This document shows positions 46,154 through 55,155 of a stretch of DNA of 64,000 bases, piece after piece. The position numbers were made by a program, and so were the translations under genes. How positions within the stretch are numbered: position 1 is the stretch's first letter; every line of letters begins with the position of its first letter. The notes beneath the pieces are model-generated. The model ran no database searches, was not told where the DNA came from, and saw nothing but the letters and a program-made list of their open reading frames with translations. Source of the DNA: Bacteriovoracaceae bacterium (GTDB lineage Bacteria > Bdellovibrionota > Bacteriovoracia > Bacteriovoracales > Bacteriovoracaceae); contig JADHTQ010000006.1 in NCBI GenBank assembly GCA_016784965.1, positions 1 through 64,000 of the forward strand, written 5' to 3'.

Positions 46154-47140
46154 GTGAAAAAACAGATACTAATTTTATTTTTAAAAATCTTTGTCATAAT
46201 CTTTGTGGGAGAGTTGCTGGTCATGTACATCTTGAGTTACTTGGCCATAGAAAGTGTTACCTATGAAGCATTTGCAGACTCGAGCCTACTAACAATCGTA
46301 ATTGCACCTGTAATGTTGTTCACCTTATTTAGATCGTTTTTAAAAAAAATTGAACACCGAGATCAAACCATAAAACAACAAACCCTAAAAATTGCAGAAT
46401 CCTCTAAATATGCCCTGCTCGGAGAGACCTATGCTTGTGTTGCTCACGAGATTAAAAACCTTGCCTCTATTTTACAAGGATGTGCACACTTAACTTTAGA
46501 ATGTAAAAAAAATAAAAAATTTGCACAGCAAGAGATGGATTTTTTACATGATGAAGTTGAAAAAGTACAAAAGCGCATGTCGAGTGTAGTTAGTGAGTTC
46601 GTCAATTACTCAAAAAATGTCAAACGCCAAGATCAACTTATAAATCTCAAAACAAATAGTTTATATGAGTTAGTTCAAGAGACAGTAGAACATTGCGTAT
46701 CCGGCAGAAGTAAAGTTATAATTGACTACTCGGGCATTCCAAGTTCCATAATGATTTTATGTGACAAACATGATGTTTTAAAAGTCTTCTCCAACCTTAT
46801 TCAAAATTCACTAGAGGCCATCGAAAATAATGAGCAAAAATGGATCAAAATTTCTGCCCAAGAGCTCACGGGGCTAAATTTGATCGAAATTACATTTAGT
46901 GATAGCGGAAATGGTATCCCTAAGCAGTATCAGGCAACTTTGATGGACTCTTTTTTTTCGACTAAAAAGCACGGTACTGGACACGGCTTAAGTATTGTTA
47001 AAAAGAGCATTGAAAAATATGGTGGGACCATAGAATTAGATACAAATTCACTCAATACAACGTTTAAAATTAACATCCCACCACATTCTAGTAATAATAA
47101 CAGTACATTTAAAGCTTTGAATTCTACACAATTGCATTAG
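46154..47140 (+). CDS. Orphan membrane histidine kinase, 328 aa
   Basis: Two membrane segments are seen near residues 4-30 and 45-62, with a short loop between. The kinase core has the phospho-acceptor in CVAHEIKNLASIL (about His99), the N-box NLIQNSLEAIEN, the G1 box DSGNGIP, and GTGHGLSIVKKSIEKYGG at the end. This is the NtrB/AtoS-like arrangement. The start is a GTG at 46154 with no strong ribosome binding site; no better start exists nearby. No response regulator is adjacent. The stop overlaps the stop of the convergent gene at 47137. Confidence 0.88.
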   Translation: MKKQILILFLKIFVIIFVGELLVMYILSYLAIESVTYEAFADSSLLTIVIAPVMLFTLFRSFLKKIEHRDQTIKQQTLKIAESSKYALLGETYACVAHEIKNLASILQGCAHLTLECKKNKKFAQQEMDFLHDEVEKVQKRMSSVVSEFVNYSKNVKRQDQLINLKTNSLYELVQETVEHCVSGRSKVIIDYSGIPSSIMILCDKHDVLKVFSNLIQNSLEAIENNEQKWIKISAQELTGLNLIEITFSDSGNGIPKQYQATLMDSFFSTKKHGTGHGLSIVKKSIEKYGGTIELDTNSLNTTFKINIPPHSSNNNSTFKALNSTQLH

Positions 47141-47595
47141 TTGGCAGGATATAAGCAGTTTCCTAAAGTTGTGCTATATTCTGGATTTTGTGTATTTTTA
47201 TAGTCAACAACGACAAAGCCGTTTGCTGCTGCAAAATCACACTTTATTTCTTCAACATTTTTAATACCAAAAGATTTGATTACCGCTTGTAATCCAGCTT
47301 GTGATAATGCCTTATAAGAGTCACCTAAAAATAGCTCCATAGTGACTGTTTCAGTATTGCTATAAGTAGCTTCACCAAATACACCAGAGGCATTAGCACG
47401 AGACACTTTAAAGGCCTTAGGAAATGTTATCGCCCGATCGGCAGCATAACTTACATTGATATTTGCTCCATTTACAATATCAACAGAAACTTCTAATGGT
47501 GTTGCAAGTAAGTTAACTTTTCCTGTAACCACTTGGGCAAATGAGTTAAATGAACTGGTAAGTATAAACAGTGCTAAAAAAGTTCTAATTTTCAT
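47137..47595 (-). CDS. Secreted protein of unknown function, 152 aa
   Basis: A signal peptide (MKIRTFLALFILTSSFNSFA) is followed by about 130 residues rich in beta strands and Val/Ala/Asn, with two cysteines (near residues 118 and 148) that could be a disulphide. GGATCC lies shortly before the ATG and includes a GGA site. No family is recognised. Probably periplasmic or secreted. Confidence 0.65.
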   Translation of the reverse strand: MKIRTFLALFILTSSFNSFAQVVTGKVNLLATPLEVSVDIVNGANINVSYAADRAITFPKAFKVSRANASGVFGEATYSNTETVTMELFLGDSYKALSQAGLQAVIKSFGIKNVEEIKCDFAAANGFVVVDYKNTQNPEYSTTLGNCLYPAN

Positions 47596-47710
47596 CTCTT
47601 GGATCCTTTTTTTGTTTAATTAATTGTCAATGCTTTGATCCATACCTCAGCCACCTGTGCATCGCAACAAGTTCTTTCACTATATGAAAATATTATATTA
47701 TTTTAGGTAA

Positions 47711-48556
47711 CTACTGATCAAACTTTTTAAGCTTTCTTTTAAGGGCATCTTTGGCGTATTTAAGCCTTGAGCTTATCGTTGAAACACTTGAATTTAGCTC
47801 CTGTGCAATCTCTTGTAGGCTTTTTTGCTGAATATATCTTGCAGTTAATACCTGTTTATGTGAGTTTGAGAGACTATTTATTGCCTTTCTAACCGACTGC
47901 TGTTTTTCTTTTTTTAACAGCACTTCTAACTGAGAAGGATATGGCGATGGCACCATATCGAGCACACTAAATGCATCATCATCTGGATTAGCGCTATCTT
48001 TAGGAACTTTTGAATCGACTATTTTGTATTTCAAGTTAGGAGTATGTCTCAAAAACTTGATGGTACTAACGTGTGCTTGTAAATTTGCGGCAAGCCACTC
48101 ATCAGATGGTTCATGGCCCATTTTTATAGCATATTCTTCAATTAGAGGTGGCATCGCTTTTAATAACTGTCTTTGTCTACTTGAAATTTTAACAAGTGTT
48201 CTAATACCATTTCTTATGGCAAACCTTGCGTGATAGATAGCAAAGTCTCCAATGTTCATAATATCAGTTTCAGCTGGATGGTAATTTCTAATGCCACTTA
48301 GAGCACCCTCTAGAGCAAAGGACAAAAGTTCTGGCGCGGTTACGTTAGGAAAGCTTTCATAGTCTTTAAGAAATGGTTTAATGGCCTTTTTAATCCTTGG
48401 CATTAGCCCTTTAATTAGCTCATCTTCCATAAACCATAAAAAATCTGAGGCCAAAACTGCACAATCATCCTGGCCTTTTTTGATATTAACCCCGACCAAT
48501 GCAAACGAGTTTGCACTAAATACATATAAGATGATCAATATATACAATGCTTTCAA
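47711..48556 (-). CDS. Sigma-70-family (FliA/WhiG-like) factor with hydrophobic N-terminus, 281 aa
   Basis: Region 2 is seen in ELLSFALEGALSGIRNYHP and the following helix. Region 4 is clear: SLSNSHKQVLTARYIQQKSLQEIAQELNSS, a helix-turn-helix with SVSTISSRLKYAKDALKRKL. The spacing suits group 3 sigma factors such as FliA or WhiG. The frame begins at a TTG (48556) and gives MKALYILIILYVFSANSFA, which looks like a signal peptide and would be out of place on a sigma factor. A later start at the in-frame ATG near 48430 (MEDELIKG) is possible, though no good ribosome binding site is seen. Promoters recognised by it are unknown; flagellar control is one option as fliN is in this window. Confidence 0.7.
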   Translation of the reverse strand: MKALYILIILYVFSANSFALVGVNIKKGQDDCAVLASDFLWFMEDELIKGLMPRIKKAIKPFLKDYESFPNVTAPELLSFALEGALSGIRNYHPAETDIMNIGDFAIYHARFAIRNGIRTLVKISSRQRQLLKAMPPLIEEYAIKMGHEPSDEWLAANLQAHVSTIKFLRHTPNLKYKIVDSKVPKDSANPDDDAFSVLDMVPSPYPSQLEVLLKKEKQQSVRKAINSLSNSHKQVLTARYIQQKSLQEIAQELNSSVSTISSRLKYAKDALKRKLKKFDQ

Positions 48557-48674
48557 AAATTTCTCTTGCCTTTTTGGTCTATAGTTACACCAATATTTAA
48601 CTCCTAACCTTTGTAAATGAGATCTATTAATACAAAATAGCTGAATTGTTAAGTTTTCGAAATAGTCTATAGTA

Positions 48675-50645
48675 TTACTGCATAACTCGCTTCATGAAAC
48701 TGTCTACTTCTTTTCCAAGTCTTTCGGCGGCCTTAAAATCTTGTTTCGATTTGGCCAAATTACCTAAAAAGAAGTGGCTCACCCCTCGACTATAAAAGCC
48801 CATTTTATTGTTAGGACTCATGGTTAAAAGTTTATCAAAGATCATGACTGCCATTTTATAGTCCTTGTTTTTTATATAGCTAGAACCGAGGTTGTGGTAT
48901 GTTGCCATGTTTTTGGGGTTTAATCGAAGCGAAGCCAGATAGGAGTTAATGGCCTCTTTGTAATTTTTACTTTTAAATTGCGAATTGCCATTTACAAAGT
49001 AATCTCTTGCTTGGGTGAGCTTATTTGCCTTTTTTGTGACCTCTTGTGGCTCGCTTTTTCCTAATGCTATAAAACACTGTGTCCGCAATGCTTTTGCAGC
49101 AGCGTTGTTTGGTTTAAGACGTAGTACTCTTTTTACATCTTTTAATGCCAGCTCAAAGGCCCCTCTTTTAACATTGTTGTCTGCTCTGGCCAAGAGGTTT
49201 TTGACATTTGGCCTAAATTTCAAAATTTGTTGATAAATCTTTTCTGCTTGGTCATATTTACCCCACAGATTATAGGATTCAGCTATACCCAATGCTGCTA
49301 CCAATTGATCGGGTTTTATTCTTATCACCTGTTTGAAGTCTTGGATCGCCTTATCAAATTGTTTTTGTTTTTTATAAATCATACCTCTGGCTTGATATGC
49401 CATATCGGAGTTGGGATTTTTTAAAACTGTATCAGTCCACAAAGCAGTGGAGTCAGACCACACCCCACTTCTGACAAAAGATGAAACTCCATAAATCAAC
49501 AGCAGCGTGCTCATGGCAACTTTTAAGTTAACACTGTTGTCTACATTTTCAAATTTATCTAACAAAACTGCTACCAAAATGGATATTGCTAACAATGGGA
49601 AGTAGAGATAGTGATCTGCAACAGTTGAGTACTTCATAAAACCAAATGTCACAAGGCCTGATGTTGGAAGTATCGAAATTAAAAAAATCACCAGACACAT
49701 CATGATATCAAGTTGACTTCGCCGATAAAGCATAAACAAGGCACCTGCAGTAAGCAAAACAAGAACTGGCAAATAGGCATTAACCGTCTCGGCCCAAATT
49801 ACTTGTGGGGTAAATCCATAGTGAGCACTTAGACCTGCTGGTATAAGAAGCTTTACAAGGTAAAACAGATAACTAAATGAAAAAAGAGTGAGCCTTTGCC
49901 AAATAGTGGGTGACAAAACACTTGTGGGCACTTGTTGAAAGGTGTGTGTAATGATTATAATTGGCACAGATAGCGCTATAAATGGCGACATCCAGCGTGT
50001 GGCCTTAGCAATTTCACATTTATTTTTAAATACTTCAAACACTATAATTATAAAAGGCAAGACTATTACAGTTGGTTTGGATAAAACTGCCAAGACAAAA
50101 CACAAAAAGGCCAAAAGATACCACATCACGCCCTTTTGCAGTTTGGAAAAATTTAAAAATGATATAATTGATAATAAGGAAAAAAATACTGCAAGAGCTC
50201 CCTTAAACTCAGATACCCAACACACACTCTGAACTTGCATGGGATGCAATAAAAATAAAAGTGCGGCAAACATTGCCATCAAGGTCTTCTGGGTAATATG
50301 TTTTTTTAAAAAATAAAAAATCAAAAGGCCGTTAAGTATATGGAATAAAAGATTAAAGAAGTGGAAAAAGGCCGAATTCAGGCCTGTTTTGGAGCCTATT
50401 AGTACCAATTGGGAAAATAGTTTAATACCTCCCCAAAGCGTATAACTGACCGGAATAAAAAGACCTGCATAAAACTTTGTCCAAATATTTTTTAATGAAT
50501 CAAATCCAAAGTTGTCCAAATGCCTGTTTTGATGGAGGTGTACAGATATATCCTCCCATACAAAATCAAAACCTAAGCTGTAAGCAAAAACCAAAAACGT
50601 CAAAAACACGATCAGGAAAGGGGCTGCAATATTTTCTCTATCCAT
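48675..50645 (-). CDS. TMTC-like polytopic membrane protein with TPR repeats, 656 aa
   Basis: The N-terminal 410 residues hold about ten membrane segments, with an Asp/Trp-containing first loop (LGFDFVWEDISVHLHQNRHL) and the 'FLLHPMQVQSVCWVSEFKGAL' motif of the TMTC/protein O-mannosyltransferase group. The C-terminal 240 residues are TPR repeats (for instance NPNSDMAYQARGMIYKKQK and MATYHNLGSSYIKNKDYKMA). In eukaryotes TMTC proteins transfer mannose from a lipid carrier to Ser/Thr; in bacteria similar proteins are proposed glycosyltransferases. Donor and target here are unknown. Confidence 0.75.
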   Translation of the reverse strand: MDRENIAAPFLIVFLTFLVFAYSLGFDFVWEDISVHLHQNRHLDNFGFDSLKNIWTKFYAGLFIPVSYTLWGGIKLFSQLVLIGSKTGLNSAFFHFFNLLFHILNGLLIFYFLKKHITQKTLMAMFAALLFLLHPMQVQSVCWVSEFKGALAVFFSLLSIISFLNFSKLQKGVMWYLLAFLCFVLAVLSKPTVIVLPFIIIVFEVFKNKCEIAKATRWMSPFIALSVPIIIITHTFQQVPTSVLSPTIWQRLTLFSFSYLFYLVKLLIPAGLSAHYGFTPQVIWAETVNAYLPVLVLLTAGALFMLYRRSQLDIMMCLVIFLISILPTSGLVTFGFMKYSTVADHYLYFPLLAISILVAVLLDKFENVDNSVNLKVAMSTLLLIYGVSSFVRSGVWSDSTALWTDTVLKNPNSDMAYQARGMIYKKQKQFDKAIQDFKQVIRIKPDQLVAALGIAESYNLWGKYDQAEKIYQQILKFRPNVKNLLARADNNVKRGAFELALKDVKRVLRLKPNNAAAKALRTQCFIALGKSEPQEVTKKANKLTQARDYFVNGNSQFKSKNYKEAINSYLASLRLNPKNMATYHNLGSSYIKNKDYKMAVMIFDKLLTMSPNNKMGFYSRGVSHFFLGNLAKSKQDFKAAERLGKEVDSFMKRVMQ

Positions 50646-50775
50646 TTTAATTCACCTGTAGTTTTAAGCACATATAATTTTAACACCTAGATTCTAAAAA
50701 ATATAGCCTTAATCCCCTCAAGCTATTAAGCGATCTGACGATAATTTCCTGGGACGTCTTTTAAAAGGGATAATT

Positions 50776-52587
50776 ATGACATTTAAAATCTATCTACTGC
50801 TTGTATGCTTGGCCTTTGTGGCCCTCATAACTTCTACACAAGCTTACAACAACACTTCCGACTTCTATAAGTGTGTCGATAAAGTCAGCGGACAGTGGCA
50901 TTTTGGGCGTGCTCCATATGCATGCAATGCTGATTCTTTTATCGACCCAGACTATGTGCAAACGATCTTTAGTGAAGCAATTTTTTATGATGCTACCAAA
51001 AGAAATCCAGAGCGCCACAGGTATATGGGCCAACTGTATCCTATCGTTCGAGATGTAGCTCGGTACTACATAAAAAAAAGAAAACCCAATGTAAGTACTG
51101 GTGAGCTAGATGCCTTTGAGTATGCATCTTTTGCCATTGCCCACCAAGAAAGCTTTTGGAGCCATTATCGAGTAGCATCTGATTTTAAGTTAAAATACAT
51201 GCGCGGAGACTCAGGCCACGGTCATGGCATCATGCAAGTTGATGATCGTTGGCATTTTATAGCAATAACTGATGGAACTGCCAGCAATTTAGTCAACAAC
51301 ATCGTTTACTCATTAGAAGAGTACTATAATGCCTGGATCAAATTTGATAGCGCCGATTGCTTTACCAGCACGACAGATTATCGCTCAAGGGCCAGGGCCG
51401 CTTATAGTGCTTATAATGGAGGGCCAAAAAGAATTTGTAGGTATACTAACCCAGATGATCGTTGGGCACGCAATGACAAAGGTTTTGTTAACAAATATGA
51501 TCAGCACTCTTGGGATAAGTATGTAGCAGATCCCGACGCCACCTCCTCTGTCAATATCCAATGTATTATAGAAGATAATGAAAACTGTAATCTGCCACCA
51601 CCTATTGACCCCCCTGATGAAAAACCATCAACCGAAGTCATTTATGTTAAAAACAATGATTTGTATTGCATTTATGACGGGCAACAATTTAATTGTATCG
51701 ATTCTGAAAAAGATCTGCTGTGCTTAGAGCACTTTTTAAACAAACCACAGCTTGAGACATCGGTGACACTTTCTTCTGAGTTTGAATCTGACTATCCCTT
51801 TGTCCATCATGATAGACATGATGTCTGTTTTAATCAATCTAATAGCTTTGGGTTGCGTGGTATAAGTAGCAGCATTAGGCTGCACAAAAACATAAATTTC
51901 AGGGCCACGGCCGGAGGCACTTTATTGTCGACGATTCCAAAAGATACTGTAGTGCAAGTGCTCGACTTTGAAGTAAAAGATTATACAAAGCTCTATCGTT
52001 ACTACTATGTTCACTATAAAAATGATTATGGATACCTCTATGCGGGAAAACTTCAAGACCATAATAGCTGGATTAGTGCTTCTACAAAAGCTCCACAGAT
52101 CAAAGAAATTCCAACAAAAGGTGATCAGGTTACTATTAAAAACCCCGCTGGAATTAATCTAAGAAGCCACATTGGTGGCAATGTTCTAACAGTTGTGCCC
52201 AAAGAGGCCCTTTTAACAGTGGATGGCAACAAGTTTAAAAATATGCAAAACGATGTTTATTTGGCAGTAACATACGACAATGAAGTTGGTTTTATTTATG
52301 CCGGTTCTATCTTTCCCCAAGTCAGCATTAGCGAGTGGGTCACGCTTGGCGCTAAAGCTCCCTCTTTTGATAAGCGCGGGCAACTAAAGGCCCACATATG
52401 GTATCGCTACCTAAAAGACTGCAATGGATCTCGTTGTTACTACTCAGAGAACTATCTGTTTGGCCCTAGGATTTCGACCAATTACAAATTTAAAATTATA
52501 ACAAGCAATAATGGTCTCAGTTTAATTGAACTAGAGCGATCCGGGGTTCAGGGTTGGATTAAAAGTAAAGACATTGACGATATTTAA
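50776..52587 (+). CDS. Secreted lytic transglycosylase-like enzyme with two SH3 domains, 603 aa
   Basis: A signal peptide (MTFKIYLLLVCLAFVALITS) leads to a transglycosylase (SLT)-like domain: catalytic Glu in FAIAHQESFWSHYR (about Glu125), GHGHGIMQVD (about 148-156) and RAAYSAYNGG (about 215). A Cys-rich linker and Pro-rich segment follow, then two SH3-like units beginning IRLHKNINFRATAGG and GINLRSHIGGN. Such enzymes cut the glycan strands of peptidoglycan, forming anhydro ends. SH3 units would anchor it to the wall. In a predator it could act on prey wall, but a role in its own wall is equally possible. Confidence 0.75.
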   Translation: MTFKIYLLLVCLAFVALITSTQAYNNTSDFYKCVDKVSGQWHFGRAPYACNADSFIDPDYVQTIFSEAIFYDATKRNPERHRYMGQLYPIVRDVARYYIKKRKPNVSTGELDAFEYASFAIAHQESFWSHYRVASDFKLKYMRGDSGHGHGIMQVDDRWHFIAITDGTASNLVNNIVYSLEEYYNAWIKFDSADCFTSTTDYRSRARAAYSAYNGGPKRICRYTNPDDRWARNDKGFVNKYDQHSWDKYVADPDATSSVNIQCIIEDNENCNLPPPIDPPDEKPSTEVIYVKNNDLYCIYDGQQFNCIDSEKDLLCLEHFLNKPQLETSVTLSSEFESDYPFVHHDRHDVCFNQSNSFGLRGISSSIRLHKNINFRATAGGTLLSTIPKDTVVQVLDFEVKDYTKLYRYYYVHYKNDYGYLYAGKLQDHNSWISASTKAPQIKEIPTKGDQVTIKNPAGINLRSHIGGNVLTVVPKEALLTVDGNKFKNMQNDVYLAVTYDNEVGFIYAGSIFPQVSISEWVTLGAKAPSFDKRGQLKAHIWYRYLKDCNGSRCYYSENYLFGPRISTNYKFKIITSNNGLSLIELERSGVQGWIKSKDIDDI

Positions 52588-52621
52588 ATGCATTTTATTT
52601 ACTATATTTTAAGGGTATGTT

Positions 52622-53407
52622 ATGAAACTGTTTTCTATTTCTTTATTAATCATTATAAGTTGTTTAATTTACATAATTTCGCAGGGAGACAATGACGAGC
52701 ACTCAAGGCCTGTGACCAAGACTTATGTGGCAGCGAAACTCTTTAGTAAACCTAAAGCACAAATGCGCGCACCTGCTTCTATTGTCGAAGCTAAGTCGCC
52801 AGTAGACCCAAGAGTCCAAAGTTCAGTGGCGGCCTTGGAGCAGTTGTCTCAAGTAGAAGCGTGCTACACAGAGCAAAGCTGCAATTTCCCAGATAGTGAC
52901 CCAAGAGAATATGACTTGATGGTGGGAAAAAAGCTTAAAGGTCAACTGATGGAGCTATACGACAATGCTCTAGACAATAAGGTCGATGAAATCCAGTTGT
53001 CTAATATTGCTCACCACTACATACAGCTACCAGATGGGCATGTTAAAGAGGGCGCTCTAATGTTGTTTAGTACTATACCGCCAAATGAGGACAATTTAGA
53101 GGCCATTTTAAAAAATATTGTTGCCTATCACGATGCAAATCTCATGAAAAAGGCACTGATAGAACTTCAGCGCTACCTGGATAACCCCAGCTGGGGCGCT
53201 TTAATATTTAATAGCTTTAGGCAGTGTCTACTAAATGGAAGTCACTTTGCTAGCAAGCAGCTGGCAAAATCGGTTGGACCTTTTTTAAATGATCAAAACA
53301 TAGGCCTTTATGAAAACCTATTGGATCACTTAAGCGCTGGAAAACAGACAAAGCAGTTACTTGCTGACTCCATCAAAAAGTATAAAAAATACCAAAGTGG
53401 AGGCTAA
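52622..53407 (+). CDS. Exported or membrane-anchored protein of unknown function, 261 aa
   Basis: The first 21 residues (MKLFSISLLIIISCLIYIIS) form a signal peptide or membrane anchor. The middle has two close cysteines (ACYTEQSC), and the rest is helical and may form repeats of HEAT-like type (for example LEAILKNIVAYHDANLMKKAL). No family is recognised. It lies 34 bases behind the transglycosylase gene and could act with it. Confidence 0.6.
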   Translation: MKLFSISLLIIISCLIYIISQGDNDEHSRPVTKTYVAAKLFSKPKAQMRAPASIVEAKSPVDPRVQSSVAALEQLSQVEACYTEQSCNFPDSDPREYDLMVGKKLKGQLMELYDNALDNKVDEIQLSNIAHHYIQLPDGHVKEGALMLFSTIPPNEDNLEAILKNIVAYHDANLMKKALIELQRYLDNPSWGALIFNSFRQCLLNGSHFASKQLAKSVGPFLNDQNIGLYENLLDHLSAGKQTKQLLADSIKKYKKYQSGG

Positions 53408-53465
53408 TTAGGCCCTTGCCAAAGCTGTCTAAATGGGCCAATCTGGGCCTTTTGGAGAGATCAAA

Positions 53466-54371
53466 GTGGGCCTAAATATTAGTCAGAGAAAACCTAAATG
53501 GATAATTTCACAACTGCCAGGTGGCAAAAACTTCACGCAATTTAAACAAATCAAACAAGGGCTTAAAAAGCACAATTTGCATACCGTCTGTGAAGAGGCC
53601 AGCTGCCCAAACCTGGCCGAGTGTTGGATGTCCAAAACTGCAACAGTCATGATTCTAGGTGATACATGTACCAGGGCCTGTAAGTTTTGTAATACCAAAA
53701 CAGGGAATCCAAAAAAGCACGTAGACCCTCTAGAAGTTGAAAAAACGGCCAAAATGATTGCCATTATGGAACCGGAATATATCGTAATCACAAGTGTCGA
53801 TCGCGATGACCTAGAGGACTTTGGAGCAGCTCATTTTGCCAAAGTAATAACGCATTTGGGGAAAAAATTTCCCAAGGTTAAGGTCGAAGCATTAATTCCT
53901 GACTTTTGTAATACCCCAAAGCATATGCATACTCTGGCGCAATCTGGGCCTTTTGTAATTTCCCACAATATTGAAACGACCAGGCGACTATCACCAATTG
54001 TGCGAGATAGACGGGCAGGGTATGACCTCTCTTTGAATGTTTTAAAGTTTTATAAAGAGCACTATCCACAAATTACCACTAAAAGCTCAATTTTAGTGGG
54101 CCTTGGCGAGAAGATTGATGAAGTGGAGCAAACTCTAGTAGATTTAAAAGCGGCCCAGGTAGATATTTTGACCATTGGTCAGTACCTAATGCCCTCAAAA
54201 AAGCACTTAGCAGTTGAGCGCTACTATGCTCCAGAAGAGTTTGCTTATTTACAAAAAAGAGCACAGAAGCTCGGATTTAAATTTGTAGCATCTGGCCCCA
54301 TGGTCAGAAGTTCTTATAAGGCTTCAGATTATCTTAGGTTTATTAAAAATGAACAGCTTAGAGCAAATTAA
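53466..54371 (+). CDS. lipA: Lipoyl synthase LipA, 301 aa
   Basis: Radical-SAM enzyme that inserts two sulphurs into octanoyl groups on protein lysines. Both cluster motifs are present: the auxiliary CEEASCPNLAECW (about residues 42-54) and the SAM-binding CTRACKFC (about 68-75). The C-terminal RSSYKA motif, which binds the auxiliary cluster, is at MVRSSYKASDYL. The start is placed at the GTG at 53466, six bases after GGAGAG; an ATG at 53433 lacks a ribosome binding site. It overlaps lipB by 23 bases. Confidence 0.95.
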   Translation: MGLNISQRKPKWIISQLPGGKNFTQFKQIKQGLKKHNLHTVCEEASCPNLAECWMSKTATVMILGDTCTRACKFCNTKTGNPKKHVDPLEVEKTAKMIAIMEPEYIVITSVDRDDLEDFGAAHFAKVITHLGKKFPKVKVEALIPDFCNTPKHMHTLAQSGPFVISHNIETTRRLSPIVRDRRAGYDLSLNVLKFYKEHYPQITTKSSILVGLGEKIDEVEQTLVDLKAAQVDILTIGQYLMPSKKHLAVERYYAPEEFAYLQKRAQKLGFKFVASGPMVRSSYKASDYLRFIKNEQLRAN

Positions 54372-55155
54372 AAATATTATTTTCCAAAAGGGCCTATCTG
54401 AAGCCGCTACTGAATTTTTTGAGGTGATCAACACTTTAGAGGCAGAGTTTAAAGTACTTGATGGCAACATCATAACGGTCAAAAAATGGAATTGGGATTA
54501 CCAAGAAGCTTTAGATTTCCAAAAAACTTCCATGAACTTCGTGCGAGTACACAAGGCCTATAAAGTATATATCTTTTGCAATCATCCTCACTGCTATACA
54601 ATGGGAAGAGGACTGCAAAAAGGCCAAATTGCTAGTTCCGCACCACTAATAAGCTTTTCACCCGCAGATCAAAAAGCCTTACACTTTCCTCTAATTCACA
54701 TAAAAAGAGGAGGAGGCCTTACCTTTCATTACCCAGGACAGTGGATTTTTTACCCCATTGTTAATCTAGGCAGAGATGGCGTTACTGTAAATACTTTACT
54801 GGAGTTTTGTCTGTTAAACATTGTCGCTGTTTTAAAAGAGCACTTTGACTTACCAGATGCCACATGTAAAAAAGATTACCTAGGAGTATGGAGCAATGAT
54901 CACAAGATTGCTTCCATGGGCCTTGGAATTGAGCGCTTTGTGACCTCTCACGGTGTGGCCTTAAATTTATTAGCTGACTCTTCGATGTTTAACAATTTAG
55001 CTAAAATTAACCCCTGTGGCCTAAAAGGAACTGTTTACACCTCTGTAGAAGATCTAATTATTGCAAGCGGCACTAAGAGTTCTAAAAGACCAATTCTTAC
55101 TCCGGATTCATTTTTCGATTATTTTTTTGATATATTAGTGAAAAAGGCACTCTAG
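54349..55155 (+). CDS. lipB: Octanoyltransferase LipB, 268 aa
   Basis: Transfers octanoate from acyl carrier protein to the lipoyl domains of dehydrogenase complexes, the step before LipA. Family motifs are visible: RGGGLTFHYPGQWIFYP, KIASMGLGIERFVTSHG with the catalytic Lys, and the catalytic Cys in INPCGLKG. A 50-residue N-terminal extension precedes the usual start region, so it is longer than the typical 210-230 aa. Start overlaps the lipA end, so translation is probably coupled. It converges with the FecR-like gene by overlapping stop codons. Confidence 0.93.
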   Translation: MNSLEQIKNIIFQKGLSEAATEFFEVINTLEAEFKVLDGNIITVKKWNWDYQEALDFQKTSMNFVRVHKAYKVYIFCNHPHCYTMGRGLQKGQIASSAPLISFSPADQKALHFPLIHIKRGGGLTFHYPGQWIFYPIVNLGRDGVTVNTLLEFCLLNIVAVLKEHFDLPDATCKKDYLGVWSNDHKIASMGLGIERFVTSHGVALNLLADSSMFNNLAKINPCGLKGTVYTSVEDLIIASGTKSSKRPILTPDSFFDYFFDILVKKAL

